Of a DNA stretch of 64,000 nucleotides, positions 18,101-33,100 are shown in pieces (the first letter of the stretch is position 1; the number at the start of each line of letters is the position of its first letter). A model generated the notes under the pieces. That model was not told the origin of the DNA. It saw only the letters and a program-made list of their open reading frames with translations, and searched no databases. The translations under genes were made by a program, and so were the position numbers. The stretch comes from Herbaspirillum sp. ASV7 (lineage in GTDB: Bacteria; Pseudomonadota; Gammaproteobacteria; Burkholderiales; Burkholderiaceae_D): assembly GCF_016429215.1 (NCBI RefSeq), contig NZ_JAELUH010000006.1, positions 62,001 through 126,000 on the forward strand. The letters are read 5' to 3'.

Positions 18101-21100
18101 TGCGGCGGCGTCACGGGATTGACCAGTACCTTCTGGGTGGACTTGGCACTTGCATTGCCGGCCACATCGGTTTGTTCGGCCGTGAAGATCCAGCAGGTAT
18201 CACGCTGGCCGTTCGCGCTGACCAGCTTGACGCCGTCCAATGCCCTCTCGTGCGCGCTGAGGCCTCCGTTCTGCGCCATTTCCGCCTGTATGCGCGAGGC
18301 GGACAGATTGGCCGCCGTCCAGCTCGTCACCGCATCCGGACGCTCAGCGCCAACTGCCCCGAAGACACGCTCCCGATACCATTCACCACTGTCGCTCGGC
18401 CGCGAAATCACATAGCCGCTATCCAGCGCCGACCAGATGTACCAGTCTGGCCCAGCCGGCGCTTTCATGACATAGACCGGCTTGGACAGATCCAGCACCG
18501 CAGTGCCCGAGGCCGCGAAGTCACCGCTGAACTTCGCTGCCAGAGCCGCTGCATCGCTGGCCGAGACCAGGGTGTAGATGCCATTGGCCGTGCTGGCGCT
18601 GCCGTCGGGCTGGGCCAGGCCACTCACGCTTACCGTGCTGGCGATATTGATGGTCCAACTGCCATCGACGGCCGAGGCCTGCACGGTACCCAGCACGCTG
18701 CCGTCGCTGGCGCGAACGGTCACCTGGGCGCCCGGCTCGGCCGCTCCGGCAAGCCGGAAGCCGGAGCCGATCGCAATACTGGAACCATCCGAGAACGTGC
18801 CGGCAGAATTGTTCAAGGCCAGACCAGGTGCTGAGGCCTTGGTGTCGAGCGTGAAATTGAGGCTGTCGCTATAGGCGCCGACGTTGCCGGCGACATCGGT
18901 CTGGCGCGCCATGATGCTGATGGCACCGTCACCGCTTGCCTTGACACTGCTGCCGCTGCCAACCGACCAGTTCTGACCGCCATCCAGGCTGTAGCGCCAG
19001 GTGGCGCCGTTTTCCAGACCGGCGATGTTGACGGTGCCATCGCTGGTGATGCCGTCACTGCCGGAGCTTCCGGTATCGCGCGCCAGCGACAGCGCGAGCT
19101 TGCCGGGCGCCGTGGTATCCAGCGTGAAAGAGAGCGCGTCACTGCTGGGGCCATTGTTGCCGGCCACGTCGACCTGACGCACCAGCACGCTCTTGGCGCC
19201 GTCGACGCTGCCGCTGCCATCTGCGCCCTTGATCTTGACGCTGTTGCCGGAACCATTGGTCCAGGTAGCCCCGCCATCCTGACTGTACTGCCAGGAGGCA
19301 CCCGCCTCAAGTGCAGCGATCTTGACGGTGCCGTCATTGGTGATGCCGTCGCTGCCAGAGGTGCCGGTATCCTTGGACAGCGTCGCCGCCAGCTTGGCCG
19401 GAACGGTGGTATCGAGGGTAAAGCTGAGCACGCTGCTGGCACCGATATTGCCGGCCGTGTCGATCTGGCGTACCTGCACTTTCTTGGCGCCGTCGGTATT
19501 GCCGGTGCCGTCTGCCGCGCCCCGCAGCGTCACGGACGTACCGCTGCCGTTGCTCCAGGTGCTGCCGCCATCGGTGCTGTACTGCCAGCTGGCGCCACTT
19601 TCCAGACCGCCGACGTCCACCGTGCCGCTATTGGTGATCTTGTCGCTGGATGAGGCACCGCTGTCCTGATGCAACGCCAGCGTCGGGAAGACCGGTGCGC
19701 TCGTATCCAGGGTCAGGGCCAGCGCCGCGCTGTTGGGGCTGACGTTGCCGGCCGCATCGGTCTGGCGCACCAGCACGTTTTTGAGACCATCGACATTGCC
19801 GGCACCATCGGCAGCCCCTTTGAGCCTGAGGCTGGAGCCACTGCCGCTGGCCCAGGTGGTGCCGCCATCCAGGCTGTATTGCCAGCTGGCGCTGTTTTCG
19901 ATGCCGTTGACGTTGATGGTGCCGTCCCGGGTCAGGGCATCGCTGCCGGATGCGCCAGTGTCGTTGGCCAACGCCAGCGTCGGTACGACGGGCGCCGTCG
20001 TGTCCAGGTTGAAGCTGAGCACCTCGCTCAACGGGCCGGAGTTGCCGGCGGCGTCGACCTGGCGCACAACGATGCTGCGACTGCCATCGGTACCGCCCTC
20101 GGCCGCCCCCTTGAGCTTGATGCCGGCCCCGCTGCCCTTGGCCCAGCTGACGCCGCCGTCCAGGCTGTATTGCCAGGTCGAGCCGGTCTCGACGCCAGTG
20201 ACGCTGACGCTGCCGTCATTGCTCAGCAGGTCCGTGGCGGAACTGCCGTTATCATGGGCCAGCGCCACGCTCAGCTTGCTCGGCGTACTGCCATCCAGGA
20301 CGAAACTGAAGGCATCGCTGATTGCACCGAGATTGCCCGCCGCATCGCGCTGGCGCACCAGGACCGTCTTGGTGCCGTCACCGCCCAGCACGAAGCTGCT
20401 GCCGCTGCCATCGATCCAGCTACCGCCGCCATCGACGCTGTATTGCCAGGTGGCGCCCTCCTCCAGCCCGCTGACACTGACCGTGCCATCGCTGGTGATC
20501 TTGTCGTTGATCACGCCGGTATCGTTGGCCAGCGACAGGGTCGGCTTGTCCGGCGCGCTGGTGTCCAGCGTGAAGGAGAAGGCAGCGCTGGCCGCGCCGG
20601 TGTTGCCAGCCGCATCGATCTGGCGCGCCACGAGGCTCTTGCCGCCATCGCCAAAGCCGCCGCCATCGGCCGCCCCCGGGAAGCGCATGGAGGTATTGCT
20701 GCCATTGACCCAGGTGACCCCGGAATCGGTGCTGTACTGCCAGCTGGCACCGTTCTCCAGGCCACCGATGTTGACGGTACCGTCATTGGTGAGCAAGTCG
20801 CCGGAGGAGGTCCCGGTATCCTTGTCCAGCCACAGCGAGGGCTTGGCCGGTGCAGTGGAGTCCAGCGTAAAACTGAGTACGTCGCTGCTGGCTCCGGCGT
20901 TGCCGGCGGCATCGATCTGGCGCACGACCACATTCTTGGAGCCATCGCTGCCGCCGCCTCCGTCGGCGAGGCTCTTGATCCTGGCCCTGCTGCCGCTGCC
21001 GTTGATCCAGGTGGCCCCGCTGTCGGTGCTGTATTGCCAGCTGGCGCCATTTTCCACGCCACTGACGACGATGCTGCCGTCGCTGGTGAGCCCGTCCACC

Positions 21101-24100
21101 GTGGAAGCACCGGTATCACGCACCAGCGCCACCGTCGGCTTGGCCGGCGCGGTGGTGTCCAGTGTCAGGCTCAAGCGCTCGCTCGCCGGCCCCATATTGC
21201 CGGCGGCGTCGGTCTGGCGCACCAGCAGGGTCTTGGCGCCATCGGTATTGCCTGCTCCGCTTGAGGCCCCCCGGAACTGGTAGCTGCTGCCGCTGCCGTT
21301 GCTCCAGGTGGTGCCGCCATCGGTGCTGTATTGCCAGCTGGCGTCGCTTTCCAGCCCCGTGAGGTTGACGGTGCCATCACTGGTGAGACGGTCGCTGCCG
21401 GAGCTACCGGTGTCGTTCTTGAGGGCCAGGCCCGGCTTGGCCGGGACTGTCGTATCCAGGGTGAACGAGAACGCCTCCGCGGCCGGCCCGATATTGCCGG
21501 CCAGGTCGATCTGGCGCGCCAGCACGTTCTTGATGCCGTCGGCGTTTCCGGCGCCGTCGGCCGCGCCACTGATGCGGGTGCTGGTGCCATTGACGGTGAT
21601 CCAGCTGGTGCCGTTGTCGACACTGATCTGCCAGGCGGCGCCGTTTTCCAGGCCGCTGACAGCCAGGCGTCCGTCATTGCTCAAGCGGTCGCTGCCCGAA
21701 CTGCCGGTATCGTTCATCAGTGCCAGGGCGGGCTGGCCAGGCGCCGTCAGGTCCAGCGTGAAACTGAGGGTCTGCTCGATACCGGTATTGCCCGCGCCGT
21801 CGGTCTGGCGGACCTTGACGGTATGGCTGCCGTCGCCGGTGACGATAAAGCCGTCGCCACTGCCCGGCAGGAAGTTGCCGCCATCGATCTGGTAGCTCCA
21901 GACTGCGCCGGGCTCCAGGCCCGATACCAGGACCTTGCCATTGGTGGTCATGCGATCCGTGGCCGAGGAGCCGGTATCGCTTTCCAGCGATACCGGCTTG
22001 GCAAACACCGGTGCCACCGTATCGATGACAAAGGCATGGGACACCTTGATCGAATCCACGCCCTTGACGGCGTTATGCGACTGCACGCTGATCGTCTTGC
22101 TCACGCCGTTGGCAGCGTCGGCGCCCAGCGCCGTCCAGTCTGCGGCACTCAAGGTGTAGCTCCAGTTCCAGACGCTGGTGCCGGTGCCGGAATCCTGAGT
22201 GACGATGCCGCTCTTCATGACCGTGCCATCCGGATAGAACAGCGTGACCGTGTCGTCGCGGCCGGCGGTGCCGGTCAGGGTCACGCCAGCGGCGCGTTCG
22301 GCTGCGTTGATCACGTCGTCGCCGGCTACCGTATTGATGGTGGGCACGTTGGTCACACTGAAGACCACATCGGCCAGCTTGGCCCAGGTGTTGGTGTTGC
22401 TGCCATCGGCGCTCTGCCGGGCCAGCTGGGCGATCACCGTGACCAGGTTGCCTTGGTTGACACCGGGCAGCTTCAGGGCGGCGAAGTCACTCACGTTGAG
22501 CGGATTGGCATGGCTGCCCAGCACCGCCAAGGCCACCTTGTCGGCCAGTACGGCAAAGGCCTGGATCTGGACGGGCGTACTGACCTCGGCAGCAGTGCGG
22601 CTGTCAATGACGGAACTGAGCAATTGCACCGCATTGGCGGTGGCACCCGCAGCCTGCTTGTCGAGCGCCAGGAGATTGCCCAGGTCGACGCCGATACGGC
22701 TGAAGTCCCCGGCACCGGCTAGCGCGCCCATGCTGGTATTGCCTGGCTGGCCGTCGGCCTGGCCCAGCAGCTTGACGTAGCTGTTGACCAGGGCCTGCAT
22801 GGCCTGCGGCGAGTTGACTGCCTCGCCGTTGACGGGGACCGTGGCCAGGGCGGCATTGATGACGTCCCGGTTCGCCGCGGGTCCCACATCGATCACGCCG
22901 CTGACGCCCATGGCGAGATAGTCCGCGACCGTGGGCGCGTCGCCGCCATTGCTGTCGGCATAGAGCATGAGCTTGTCCATGGCAGCCTTGGCAGCCTGGG
23001 CGATCAGCTGCACTTGCGACAGGGTCTGCACCTGCGTGGCGGCCTTGCCCTGGATGGCCGCCATGACAGCGGCGATCTCCGGCGCCGTCAGCCCCGCCAC
23101 GCCCAGCTTGCCCAGATCAGCGGTAGTGAGTGCGCCGCTGGCGGCAATCGGGTCGCCCGGATGCTGGGCGGCCAGATCCTGGACCTTATGGGCCAGCGTG
23201 GCCAGCGCATTGAGGCTGGCCGGGCTGTCGACCGCAGCCGGCGTCGGCGCCTGGTCGACCAGCTGGTTCAGCAGCAGCAAGCGCGGTGCCTCGGCCAGCT
23301 TGCCCGCCAGGACTGCATCCATGCCCACCAGGAGATAATCCTTCGCTGTCGGCAATTTGGCCTGGAGGGTATCGATGCTGCCATTGGCCATGGCCAGCAA
23401 ACGGGCCTGGCTGTCGACGATGGCTTGTACCAATGCCGGGGTGGCAACCTGATCGCGCCCCACCGGATCGCTGGCCAGGGCCTGGTTGACGGCATTGACC
23501 ATGTCGGCGGCGACGTTGGCCGGACTGGCCGGCAGGACCACGCCCATGTCGGCGTAGTCCTGCGCTGCCGGCGCGGCATGGCTGGCGTCGCCAGCGTAGT
23601 CACGCACCTTGTCCTGCGCCGCCATGGCGCGGCTGGCCAGGCCCTGCAAGCCTGCCAGGGTATTGACCGGGGAGAGCTGATCGACCGGCACCCGTTGCAA
23701 GCTGCTCAGCACGGCCGGCAGATCGGCATCGTTCAAGCCGGTCACGCCGAGCAGCTCCAGGTCGGCACGTGCAGGGGCCGCAGCGCTGGCGCTGCCGGCA
23801 TAGTTGAGCACCTTGTTGACGATGGCGGCAACTTGGGCGATCTCGGCCGGGGTATCGACCTGGTCCATGGCCAGCGTGTGCAGCACCGAATTGAGCAGCG
23901 ACAGGTAATCCGGGCGGCTGGCCGCCGCGCCGATATCGACCCCGATGCGCGCATAGTCGTCGGCCGTCGGGTTGGCCTGCTCCACGGCGGCGTTGCCATT
24001 GGCCAGTGCCAGCACCTTGTTGTAGCTGTCGACGATGCCCTGCACCAGATCGGCCGAGGCGGTCTTGGCACCGTTGACCGTCGCCGTGGCCAGGCTGGAG

Positions 24101-27100
24101 AGCAGCGCGAAGAGGTTTTCGCTCATGCCGTCGCCACGCCCCGGCGCCACCTGCACGAACTTGTCCAGGTTGACCACGCCCATGTCGGCGAAGTCCTGCG
24201 CCGTCGGCGCCAGCGCATCGGTGCCCGCCTTGGCGACGCTGCCCATGGCCTGGGCGTCGGCATAGGCCATGACCTTGGCCTGCGCCACCCGGGCGGCGTT
24301 GGCGATGCTGCGCAGCTCGGCCAGGGTGTCGACCTCGCCCGGCGCATGACTGCGGATGGCGGCCATGAACGCATTGAGCGAGCCGGTGGTAAGGTCGGCA
24401 GTGCCACCCACGGTCTTCAGGCCCAGGGTCGCCCACTCGGCCAGGCTGATGCCCAGGGCGGCCTGGTCGGGATGCAGGTCGGCATCGGCATGGCTGATCA
24501 CGCGATTGACGATGTCGACCAGGTTCAGGGCCGTGATCTTGCCCCGGTCGGACACCGAGGCGAAATTGGGACGCGCGTCCAGCGCCTCGTTGAGCAGGTT
24601 CAGGTTGGCCGGTGCATTGACCACCTGCAAGCCGAGGGCATTGAACTCGCTGAAGGACAGCGGCGCCCCCGCCTGTGGCGAGCCATCGGCATTGACCGCA
24701 TCTACGGCCGGGCGACTGCCTTGCTCGGGCGCAGTGGCCGAACTGGCCAGTGCCCGCAGCTTGGCCGCCGCCGTCGCCATGGTCTGCAGCTGGGACAGGT
24801 TCAGGCTCGGCAATGCGGCCGTGCCGATGGCCTGCAGGCTGCTGTTGATCAGGGCGATGGTGGACGGCGTATTGCCGTCGATCTGCGGCAGCACGTATTT
24901 CACCCCCAGGGCCGACAGGTCGGCACTGCTAGGCGCCAGCGCGCCGGCAACACCGGCTGCGTGATTGACGACCTTGCTCACGGTATCGGCCAGTACCGCG
25001 ATGAGCGTGGGCGTCTTGACCGTGCTCTTGTCGGACGGCTGGGCATCCAGTGCACTGCTGAGCAAGGCCAGGGTGGCACTGGCGCGGGCGGCATCGGCCG
25101 GTGCCAGCCCGGCTGCTGCGGGATCGGGCAGCTTGGCCGCAGGCACCCCGATACGCAAGAGTTCGTCCCGACTGATGGCCACGGCCAGGTTGCCCGCCTT
25201 GCCATCGGCGGCCTGCAATACATGGTTGTAGGCGTCGACCAGGGCTTGCAGCTTGAGCTTGCTGTCGACCAGGCTGGAATTGCCCAGGGTCTTGACCGCC
25301 GCGTTGATGCAATCGACGTTCCCGGCATTGACGGCAGCCACGCCGGCACGCGCATAGTTGTCGGCAGTCGGACTCAACACCGCCCCCACTGCGCCCAGCG
25401 TAGCGTCGTCATTGACACTGCCGTCGGCATAGTTGCGAATGAGCTTGAGATCCTTGAGCAAGCCATCGACCAGGTCTTGCAAGCGGCTGCTGGTATCGAT
25501 GCGGCCGGCTGCGCTGCTGGCCACCTGTGCCTGCACATTGGCGAGGAAGGCCGCGTCCAGGCCCTGGATACCCAGATTGCTGAAGTCCGTCAGGCTCAGC
25601 AGCGCCGCTGCCGCGGGGTTGCCGGCGGCGGCGATGAGCTTGGCGGCCGAGGCGTTGATCACATCGATCCTGTCCGGGCTATTGACCTGGCCCTGCCCCA
25701 CGGCATCGATGGCCGTCACCAGCAGGCTGAGCTGGTGAGGGTCGATGGCCGGGCTCACGTTCACCCCCAGCAACTGCAGTTCCGCCGCACTGGGCAGGGC
25801 CGCACTGCCCACCGGGTCGGGCTTGGCACGGGTGCCGTCGGCCGCCGCCAAGACCTTGAGATAGGCATCGGCAATCGCTTGCACCTGCGGCTGCGTGCTG
25901 GCCTGGGCCGCACCCACCGCACTGCTGGCCAGGGCGGCATTGAGCGCGGAGACGTTGCCGGCGGTGGCGCCTGCCACGCCCATGGCGCGGTAGTCGTCGA
26001 CGGTCGGCACACCCAGGGTGGCGCCACTGTTGTCCTGGGCGTAGGCGCTGATCTTGGCCAGGGCATCGACCGCCTTTTGCGCCAGCGCGCGGATGGCCGC
26101 GACCGAATTGATCTGCACGCCATCGGCGCCGCTGACGGTGATGGCGGCCAGGATGGCGCCCTGTTGCGCCGGTGTACGGCTGGAAATATCCAGTCCCAGC
26201 GCCTGCAGGTCGGCTGCCGCTGGCGCCGATGCGCCGGGCAAGCCGGCGGCAGCGTCCATGAGCCGGTTGACCGTATCGGCCAGGCTCTGCAGGTGATCGA
26301 TGGAATTGACCTGAGCCAGCGGCAATTGATCGATGGCGCTGCCCAGGAGGCTGGCGCCAGACCCATCGGGATCGCTGGCCTTGACCGCATGGCCCATGTT
26401 CACACCCAGCGCGATGTAATCGTCGGAGCTCGGCAAGGTCTTTGCAGCGGTATTGGCCACGCCATCGGCCAGCTTGGCGATCTTGACGGCGCTATCGGCT
26501 GCCTTTTGCAAGCTGGCGACCTGCTTGACCTGATCCAGGCCGAGGCGCGCCAAGGCGCCATCCACCAGCGCCTTGCTTTGCGCGCTCAGGCCACTGACGC
26601 CAACAGCGGTGTAGTCGTCCAGCGTGGGCGCAGGTGCAGCTGCGCCGGCGCCCGCCACGATGTGCTGGTAGGCCGTGACGATGCCTTGCAGGTGCGCCGG
26701 ATCGGCCGCCAGCGCGGCGGTCAGGGCCGGGCTGGCCAGAGCGCTGTTGACGGCGCTCAGGTTGGCCGTCGTCACCTGCGCTGAACCATCGGCGTAGACC
26801 AGGCCGATGGCGCGGTAATCGGCCAGCTCCGGCGCCGGCTGACCGGCATCATCGGCGTAGGCTGCAATGCGGGCTTGCGCCTTGAGGGCGGCCGCTGCGG
26901 TGGCCTGCACCGCAGTCATGGTGGCCAGCGCGCCGGAACCGGCTGGTGCAGCCAGGGCACTGAGCACGGCAGCCGCGCCGCCGGCCGAGGTCCCGGTGGG
27001 ACTCACGCCCAGCGCCGCCAGGTCGGCCGCGCCCAGGTGCGCGGGCAGGTTGCTGGCGGCGAAGGCCTGCGCTGTGCCCGCCAGCGGGATCAGGGCTTGC

Positions 27101-30100
27101 GTGCTCGCCAGGAGCGCCGCCAGCTTGTCCGGACTGTTCATGGCACTGCGGCCAGCCAGGCTGTCCAGGGCCGATTGCAGCAGGTCGATGGCCGCCGCCG
27201 GCGTGGCCGGGTCCACCGCTACCCCTACGCCGTTGAGGCGGGCGATGAAGGCAGGTCGGGTCGCGTCGGTCAGGGCCGCCGTATTGGCGCGGCCATCGGC
27301 CAGCCCGAACAGGGCATCCCAATGGTTGAGCAAGGCCTGCAACTGCACCGGCGAGGCTGCCTGGCCTGCGGTAGCAACAGGCTTGAGCAGGCTGGCAGCC
27401 GCGCCGATGGCATCGTCGGCGGCCACGCTGGCCGGCATGGTCAGGCCCATGGCCTTGAAGTCCTGCGCCGTAGGGCGCGCGGCGTCATTGGGGAAGCCCG
27501 CCGGCAAGGCCGGCAGGTGGGCGTAGGCGACGATCTTCAGGTAGGCCGTGATGGCACCGGCCACCACGCCTTGCAGCTTGGCCAGCGTGTTCACGTCGGC
27601 GCCATTGTCGGCACTGGCGCGCAGGGCGTACAACGCCGCCGTGATGGCGTTCGGGTCCTGGCCGGACAGCGCCGCACCATTGGCGGCATTGACGCCCAGC
27701 AGGGCCAGTTCGGCCGCGCTGACATGCGCGCTGTCGTCGCTGGACTGCACTTGCACCATCAGGTCATTGATGGCGCTGCCCAGGGCATTGATCTTGGCGG
27801 GCGTATCGACCTCGGCCGGCAGCTTGGCACCGATGACGCTGCCCAGCAGGGCGAGCACCGCCGCGTCGGTAGGCTTGCCGCTGGCCTCGGTGAGACCGTT
27901 GATCTGCACACCGATTCCCTTGTACTGGGCCACCGTGATGGCAGGGGCGGTATCGGGCTGGGCGCCGTTGGCACTGTTGAGAATGGCCTGGTAAGCCGCA
28001 ACCACGACCTGCAGATGCGCCGGGGTATCGGCCTGGGCGTCGTTGATGGACGGTGTGCGCAGGGCGGCGTTGACGGCCGTGAGGTTATCGGGTGTCACCA
28101 GCGGCGCGCGCACGCCACGCGCATCCGGCGCGGCATTGACCAGGCCAATGTTGCGGTAATCGTCGACCGTGGGCGTGGTGGCCGCATCGGTGGCCGAGAC
28201 GGCGTCATTGGCGTAGGTACGGATCAGGATCTGCGAGGCATCGGCACGATTGACCAGGGCCTGCAACTTGCCCAGGCTGTTGACTTCGGAACCATCGGCC
28301 TTGCTGCCGGCGATGGCCGCCAGCATCGCCGGCCAGTTCTGGATGCTGCCGTCGGCGTTGTGCGCCACGCCGGCAAAGTTGACCCCCAGCTTGCCCAGGA
28401 CGCTGACGTCCAGCGGCGGGCTGGCGCGGCCACCGGCAGCCGTGACGATGACGGCCTGGATCAGGTCCAGCAGGCTGGCCAGCTTGTCGGGCAAGGCTTG
28501 CGGCTTGCCCTGGTCATCCCGGGTCAGCGCCGTCAGGGTACTGGCGTCGACCGTATCGGCGAGCATGCGCACGCCGGCGGCACCGGCGCCATCGAGCTTG
28601 CTCCTGTCCATGCCCAGCGCCAGGAAGTCAGCCGCCAGCGGCGCCGGCGAAGCATCGCCGGCCAAGCCGTTGGCGGCATCCAGGACGTGCTGGGCCGCGA
28701 TGATCACAGCCTGCAGCTGGGCCGGTGTCTGCACCTGAGCTGCGGTGATGGAGGCCGACTTGAGCGCATCATCGATGGCCTCCAGATAGGCCTTGGAACT
28801 GCCCGAGGCATCCACCGGCAATTGCAGTCCCAGGGCATCGAAGTCGGCCGCAGTGGGTGCATTGCCGCTGTCGGACTGGGCAAACTGCGCGATCTTCTGT
28901 TGTGCCGCGATGGCGGCATCGCTCATCGCCTGCAGCGCGGCCACGGAGGTGGCAGCACTGCCATCGTCGGCGGTGGTCTGCACTTTGTTGAGCAAGGCGG
29001 CCACGCTGGCGGGGGTCATGCCACGCAGGCCCAGGGCGGCCAGGTCGGCCGGGGTGAGCGGGCTCGACACCGCCGGGTGCTGTACCGGATAGACATCACG
29101 CAGCGGCGCCACGGCGGCCACCTGCATGACCTGGTCCACGATCAGGGCCAGCTGGTTGAGCTTGCCCACGCTATCGACACCTCCCGCGCGGTCTTGCGCG
29201 TGCACGGCACTGCTGAGCAGGGCCACGGCACTGGCGGCGCCAGCGGATTTGGCATGCGGCAGGTTGACGCCGATATTGAGGTAGTCGGCCAGTACCGGCG
29301 CCTCGGCGGCACCGCCCGCACCATTCACGTAGGCCAGCACCTTGGCATAGCTGCTGGCCATGGCGCCGAGCTGGTCGATGCTGTTGATGCCACTTACATC
29401 ATGGGTCGAGGGCAGATCGGCCGATTGGGGCTGGTTGGTGACGGGGTCGACCAGATTGCCTCGATACTTGACCGCATCCAGGAAAGCTGTCTGGCTGGTA
29501 CTGCTGTCGATGGCCTTCAGACCGATGGCCTGCAGGCTGGCGATGCCCAGCGTACTGGCCGTCGAGCCGACCACGGGATCGGCGTTGTCTTGCCTGGCCA
29601 GGCGGATCAGGTCGGCCGCAGTGGCCGCCATGGCCGCCAGCTTGGCCGGGGTGGCGATGTCTTCGCGCGTGGCGGCGCCGACGATGCTGTTGAACAGGGC
29701 CAGCTTGTCGCGATCCGGCTGGGCCAGGCGGCGCGTGCCGTCCGGCGCACTCATGAGGCTGCCCATGCCGATCGCCGGGCTGGCCAGCGGCACGCCGATG
29801 GCCAGGTATTGCTCCGGCAACAGGGCCGCGCCCGAGGAATCGCCGGCATGGCCATCGGCTGCGGCCAGGATGGCATTGTAGGCATTGACGACCGTCTTGA
29901 CCTTGCTGCGGGTATCGACATCAGCGCGTTGCAGGCCGGCCACGGCGGCGTTGATGAAGGGCAGACTGGCCGCGTCCACGCTGGCGGCGTTCGCCCCGCT
30001 TCCCACGCCGGCGTTGAGATAGTCATCCACCGTCGGTGCCGGATTGTGGCGGCTGTCGTCGGCGTAGCTCATGATCACCAGCAGCGCCCGGTTCACGCCA

Positions 30101-33100
30101 TCGACGATGCCCTGGATCTGCGCCACCGTCTTGACCTGCTCGATGCCTGCCCCGCCCAGGCGTGCCAATACCAGTTCCAGGTTGCCATCGGTGCCGGCAT
30201 CGACGCCGTTGACGCCCATGTCGTGGAAGGCGCCCTGCCATTGCAGGCGCTGTTGGCCCGACAAGCCCGGGGCGGCCCCTGCGACTGGCGCTTGCGCCGC
30301 GCTGCGCATGACCAGGTCGACCACCTGTCCCATCTGGTTGATCTGGGCCACGGTGCTGACCTGGGAGCGTGCCTTGTGCTTGAGGATATCGTCCAGCAGG
30401 CTCAAGCGCGCCGCCTGGTCGGCAGGGCTGCCCAGGTTGGTGGTGAGCCCCGGCAAGCGCGCCGCGATGGTGACGAAGTCGCTTTGCAGGGGGTCCGCCG
30501 ATGCCGTCGTATCGGGCAGCTTGTCCTGGTTGGGATAATCGGCCCCCGGTGCGGGTTCGGCTTCGTTGGCCTCGGCCAGGATGCGGGCGTAGGCATTGAC
30601 GGCGGCTTGCAGAGATTGTGGGGTGGCGATGGCCGCAAAGGACAGGCCATCGACCGCATCGATGGCGGCGGCAGCCACGGTGGCGTCGTTGATGGCGACG
30701 CCGGCGGCCTGCAAGGTGGCCACCGGTGGGGCCGCGCGATCGGCCGCAGCCGCGTTGCCCGCCACGCCATCGGCCAGGTGGTTCAGCCGCATGATGGCGT
30801 CGACACTGGCTTGCAGGTTGCTGGCCAGACCGGCCTGGGCGGGCGTCATGCCATCGAGCACGGACTGCAGGTCCTTGACCAGCAGCAGCTGGGTCGCGGC
30901 ATCGCCGCTGCCCAGCCCGCTCACGCCCAGCTTGGCCAGCAGCGCCGCATTGACCTGCTGGGCCTGGGCGCTGACCGAACCGTCCGCCGCTGCGGCACCA
31001 TCGGCCGCCGCCAGTACGGTGTCATAGGCACTGGCGATATCGGCCAGGCGGGCGGGCTGGTTGACTTGTGCCGCACCGATGGCGGCGGTCTGCAGCACGC
31101 TGTTGAGCGCCTTGAGCGCAGCATCCGGCGTGGCATGCGGCATCAGTGCCGCCAGATCCACGCCCACGCTCCGGTAGTCGCTGGCAAGCGGTGCGGGGGC
31201 GGTGCTGCCGCCGTCGGCATAGGCTTCGATCTTGAGCTGGGCCTGCATGGCGTTGCTGGCCAGAGCCTGAAGCTTGAGCCTGCCGTCGGGCAGGGTTCCG
31301 ATCACGCCGCTGCCGTCATCAGCACTGGCGGCAATGGCCGCAAGCACTGCCGGGAAGGTGCGGGGCTGCAGGCCGGCAATGCCGGCGGCCGTCAGTTCAG
31401 CCTGGCTGACCAGGCTATCACCGATGCTGCCCTTGGCCTGGGCCAGGATGTGCTGGGCGGTCTGCGCCAGCGCCGTCAGCGCAGCGACGGTGTTGACCGC
31501 CCCCGCCGATTGCGCGTCCACCAGGGTGTTGAGCAGCGTCAGCAGGGTCGCGGGCTTGCCGTCGGCTCCCGTTTGCAGGGACGCCACCAGCGCCGGGGCC
31601 AGGCCGATGGCAGCATAGTCGGCAGCCGCCGGTACCTGGCTCAGGTTGCCCGCCTGACCATCGGCGGCCGCCAGGATCACGCCATAGGCCTGGACGATGC
31701 CCTGCACCAATTGTGGCGTGGCCGTCTGCGCCGAGCTCACCGCCGCACTGGCCAGGGCCGAATTGATGGCCACCAGGTTACCGGCATCGACATGGGTCAC
31801 GCCGATGGCGGCATAGTCGGCCAGCGTGGGGGCGGGCTGGCTGGCATCGTCGGCATAGGCATTGATCCTGGCCTGTGCCAGGCGCGCGCCATCGACCAGG
31901 GCCTGCAGCTTGGCCGGGCTGTTGATATCGCCACCGTCATCGGCGCTGCCCGCGATGGCCGCAGCCACGGCCGGCTGGCTGGCATCCTCCAGGCGCGAGA
32001 TGCCCAGCAGGACGAGCTTGTCCTTGAGATCGGCCAGTTGCGCCGCCGGCGAGGCGCCGGACAGGCCGCCGGCATCGCCCGCGGCCAGCATGCCGATCGC
32101 ATTGGCCGCCGCGACCAGCTTGTTCAATGCGCTCACGGTGCCAACCTCGGCGACGCTCTTGGACACCAGTACCGCATCGATCAGACGGGTAGCGTTGTCA
32201 CTGCTTGGCGCCAGCGCAGCGATGGTGATGTAGTTCTGGCGCTGCGGGTCGGCATGGGCCGCGGCGCTATCGCCCACCTTGTCGAGCAGGCGTCCGTAGG
32301 CATCGGCCATGGCCTGCAACTGCTGCGGCATGGTGAGGGCATTCTTGGCGGCGGTGTTGGCCAGCAAGGCTGAATTGAGCGCCTGCACATGGACGTCGTC
32401 GGGTACGCCCTTGATGCCCAGGTCATGGAAGTCGCGTACCACCGGCGCCGGCCGGGTACTGTCAGCCGCATGGGCGGTGATGCGGGCAAAGGCAGCCAGC
32501 GCACGCTGGGCCACATCGGTGAGCATGGCCAGGGTACGCAATTCGGCGCCATCGGGACTGGTGCCGGCGATGCCCGAGAGCACCGCCGGCATCTGCGCCG
32601 CCGTCAGGCTAGTGCCCAGGTGTAAGCTGTTGAGCTCGTCGGCGCTGAGCGTGCCGGTGCCACCATGGGCCAGTCCCACCACCCTTGCCGCCACGCTCGC
32701 CAGCGCCTCCAGCATGGCGACGCTGGCCACCTGGGTGGCCGGGCTCACATCCAGCGCCTGGTTCAGCAACGCCAGGGCATTGGCCTTGGCAGTCGCATCG
32801 GCGGCATTGGGGAAGGCCGTCTGCAAGGCGCGCACGCCCACGCGGGCATAGTCCTCTGCGGTAGGCAGTTGCAATGCATTGCCGGCAACGCCATCGGCCA
32901 CAGAGAGGATCAGGTCATAGGACTGCACCAGCACCGCCAGCTTGCGCCATGAGCCTACCGCCGCAGCGCCGACCGCCTTGACCGCGCTGTTGAGTGCGGC
33001 CACGTTGCTGTCGTCGACACGGGTGGCCGCGCCGCCGATGAGTCCGTTGGACAAGTAATTGCCCACCGTCGGTGCCAGCTGCGCCGGATGGGAAGGATCG

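Noticed and set aside
23014-26784. Plus-strand open frame of 1256 codons
   Set aside because: Also antisense to the repeat array, with the same composition artefact and no ribosome site.
26875-32373. Plus-strand open frame of 1832 codons
   Set aside because: It lies opposite the helical repeat region of the giant adhesin. High GC and repeated codon pattern keep the antisense frame open; the predicted product is a Gly/Arg/His/Gln-rich mirror without any domain.
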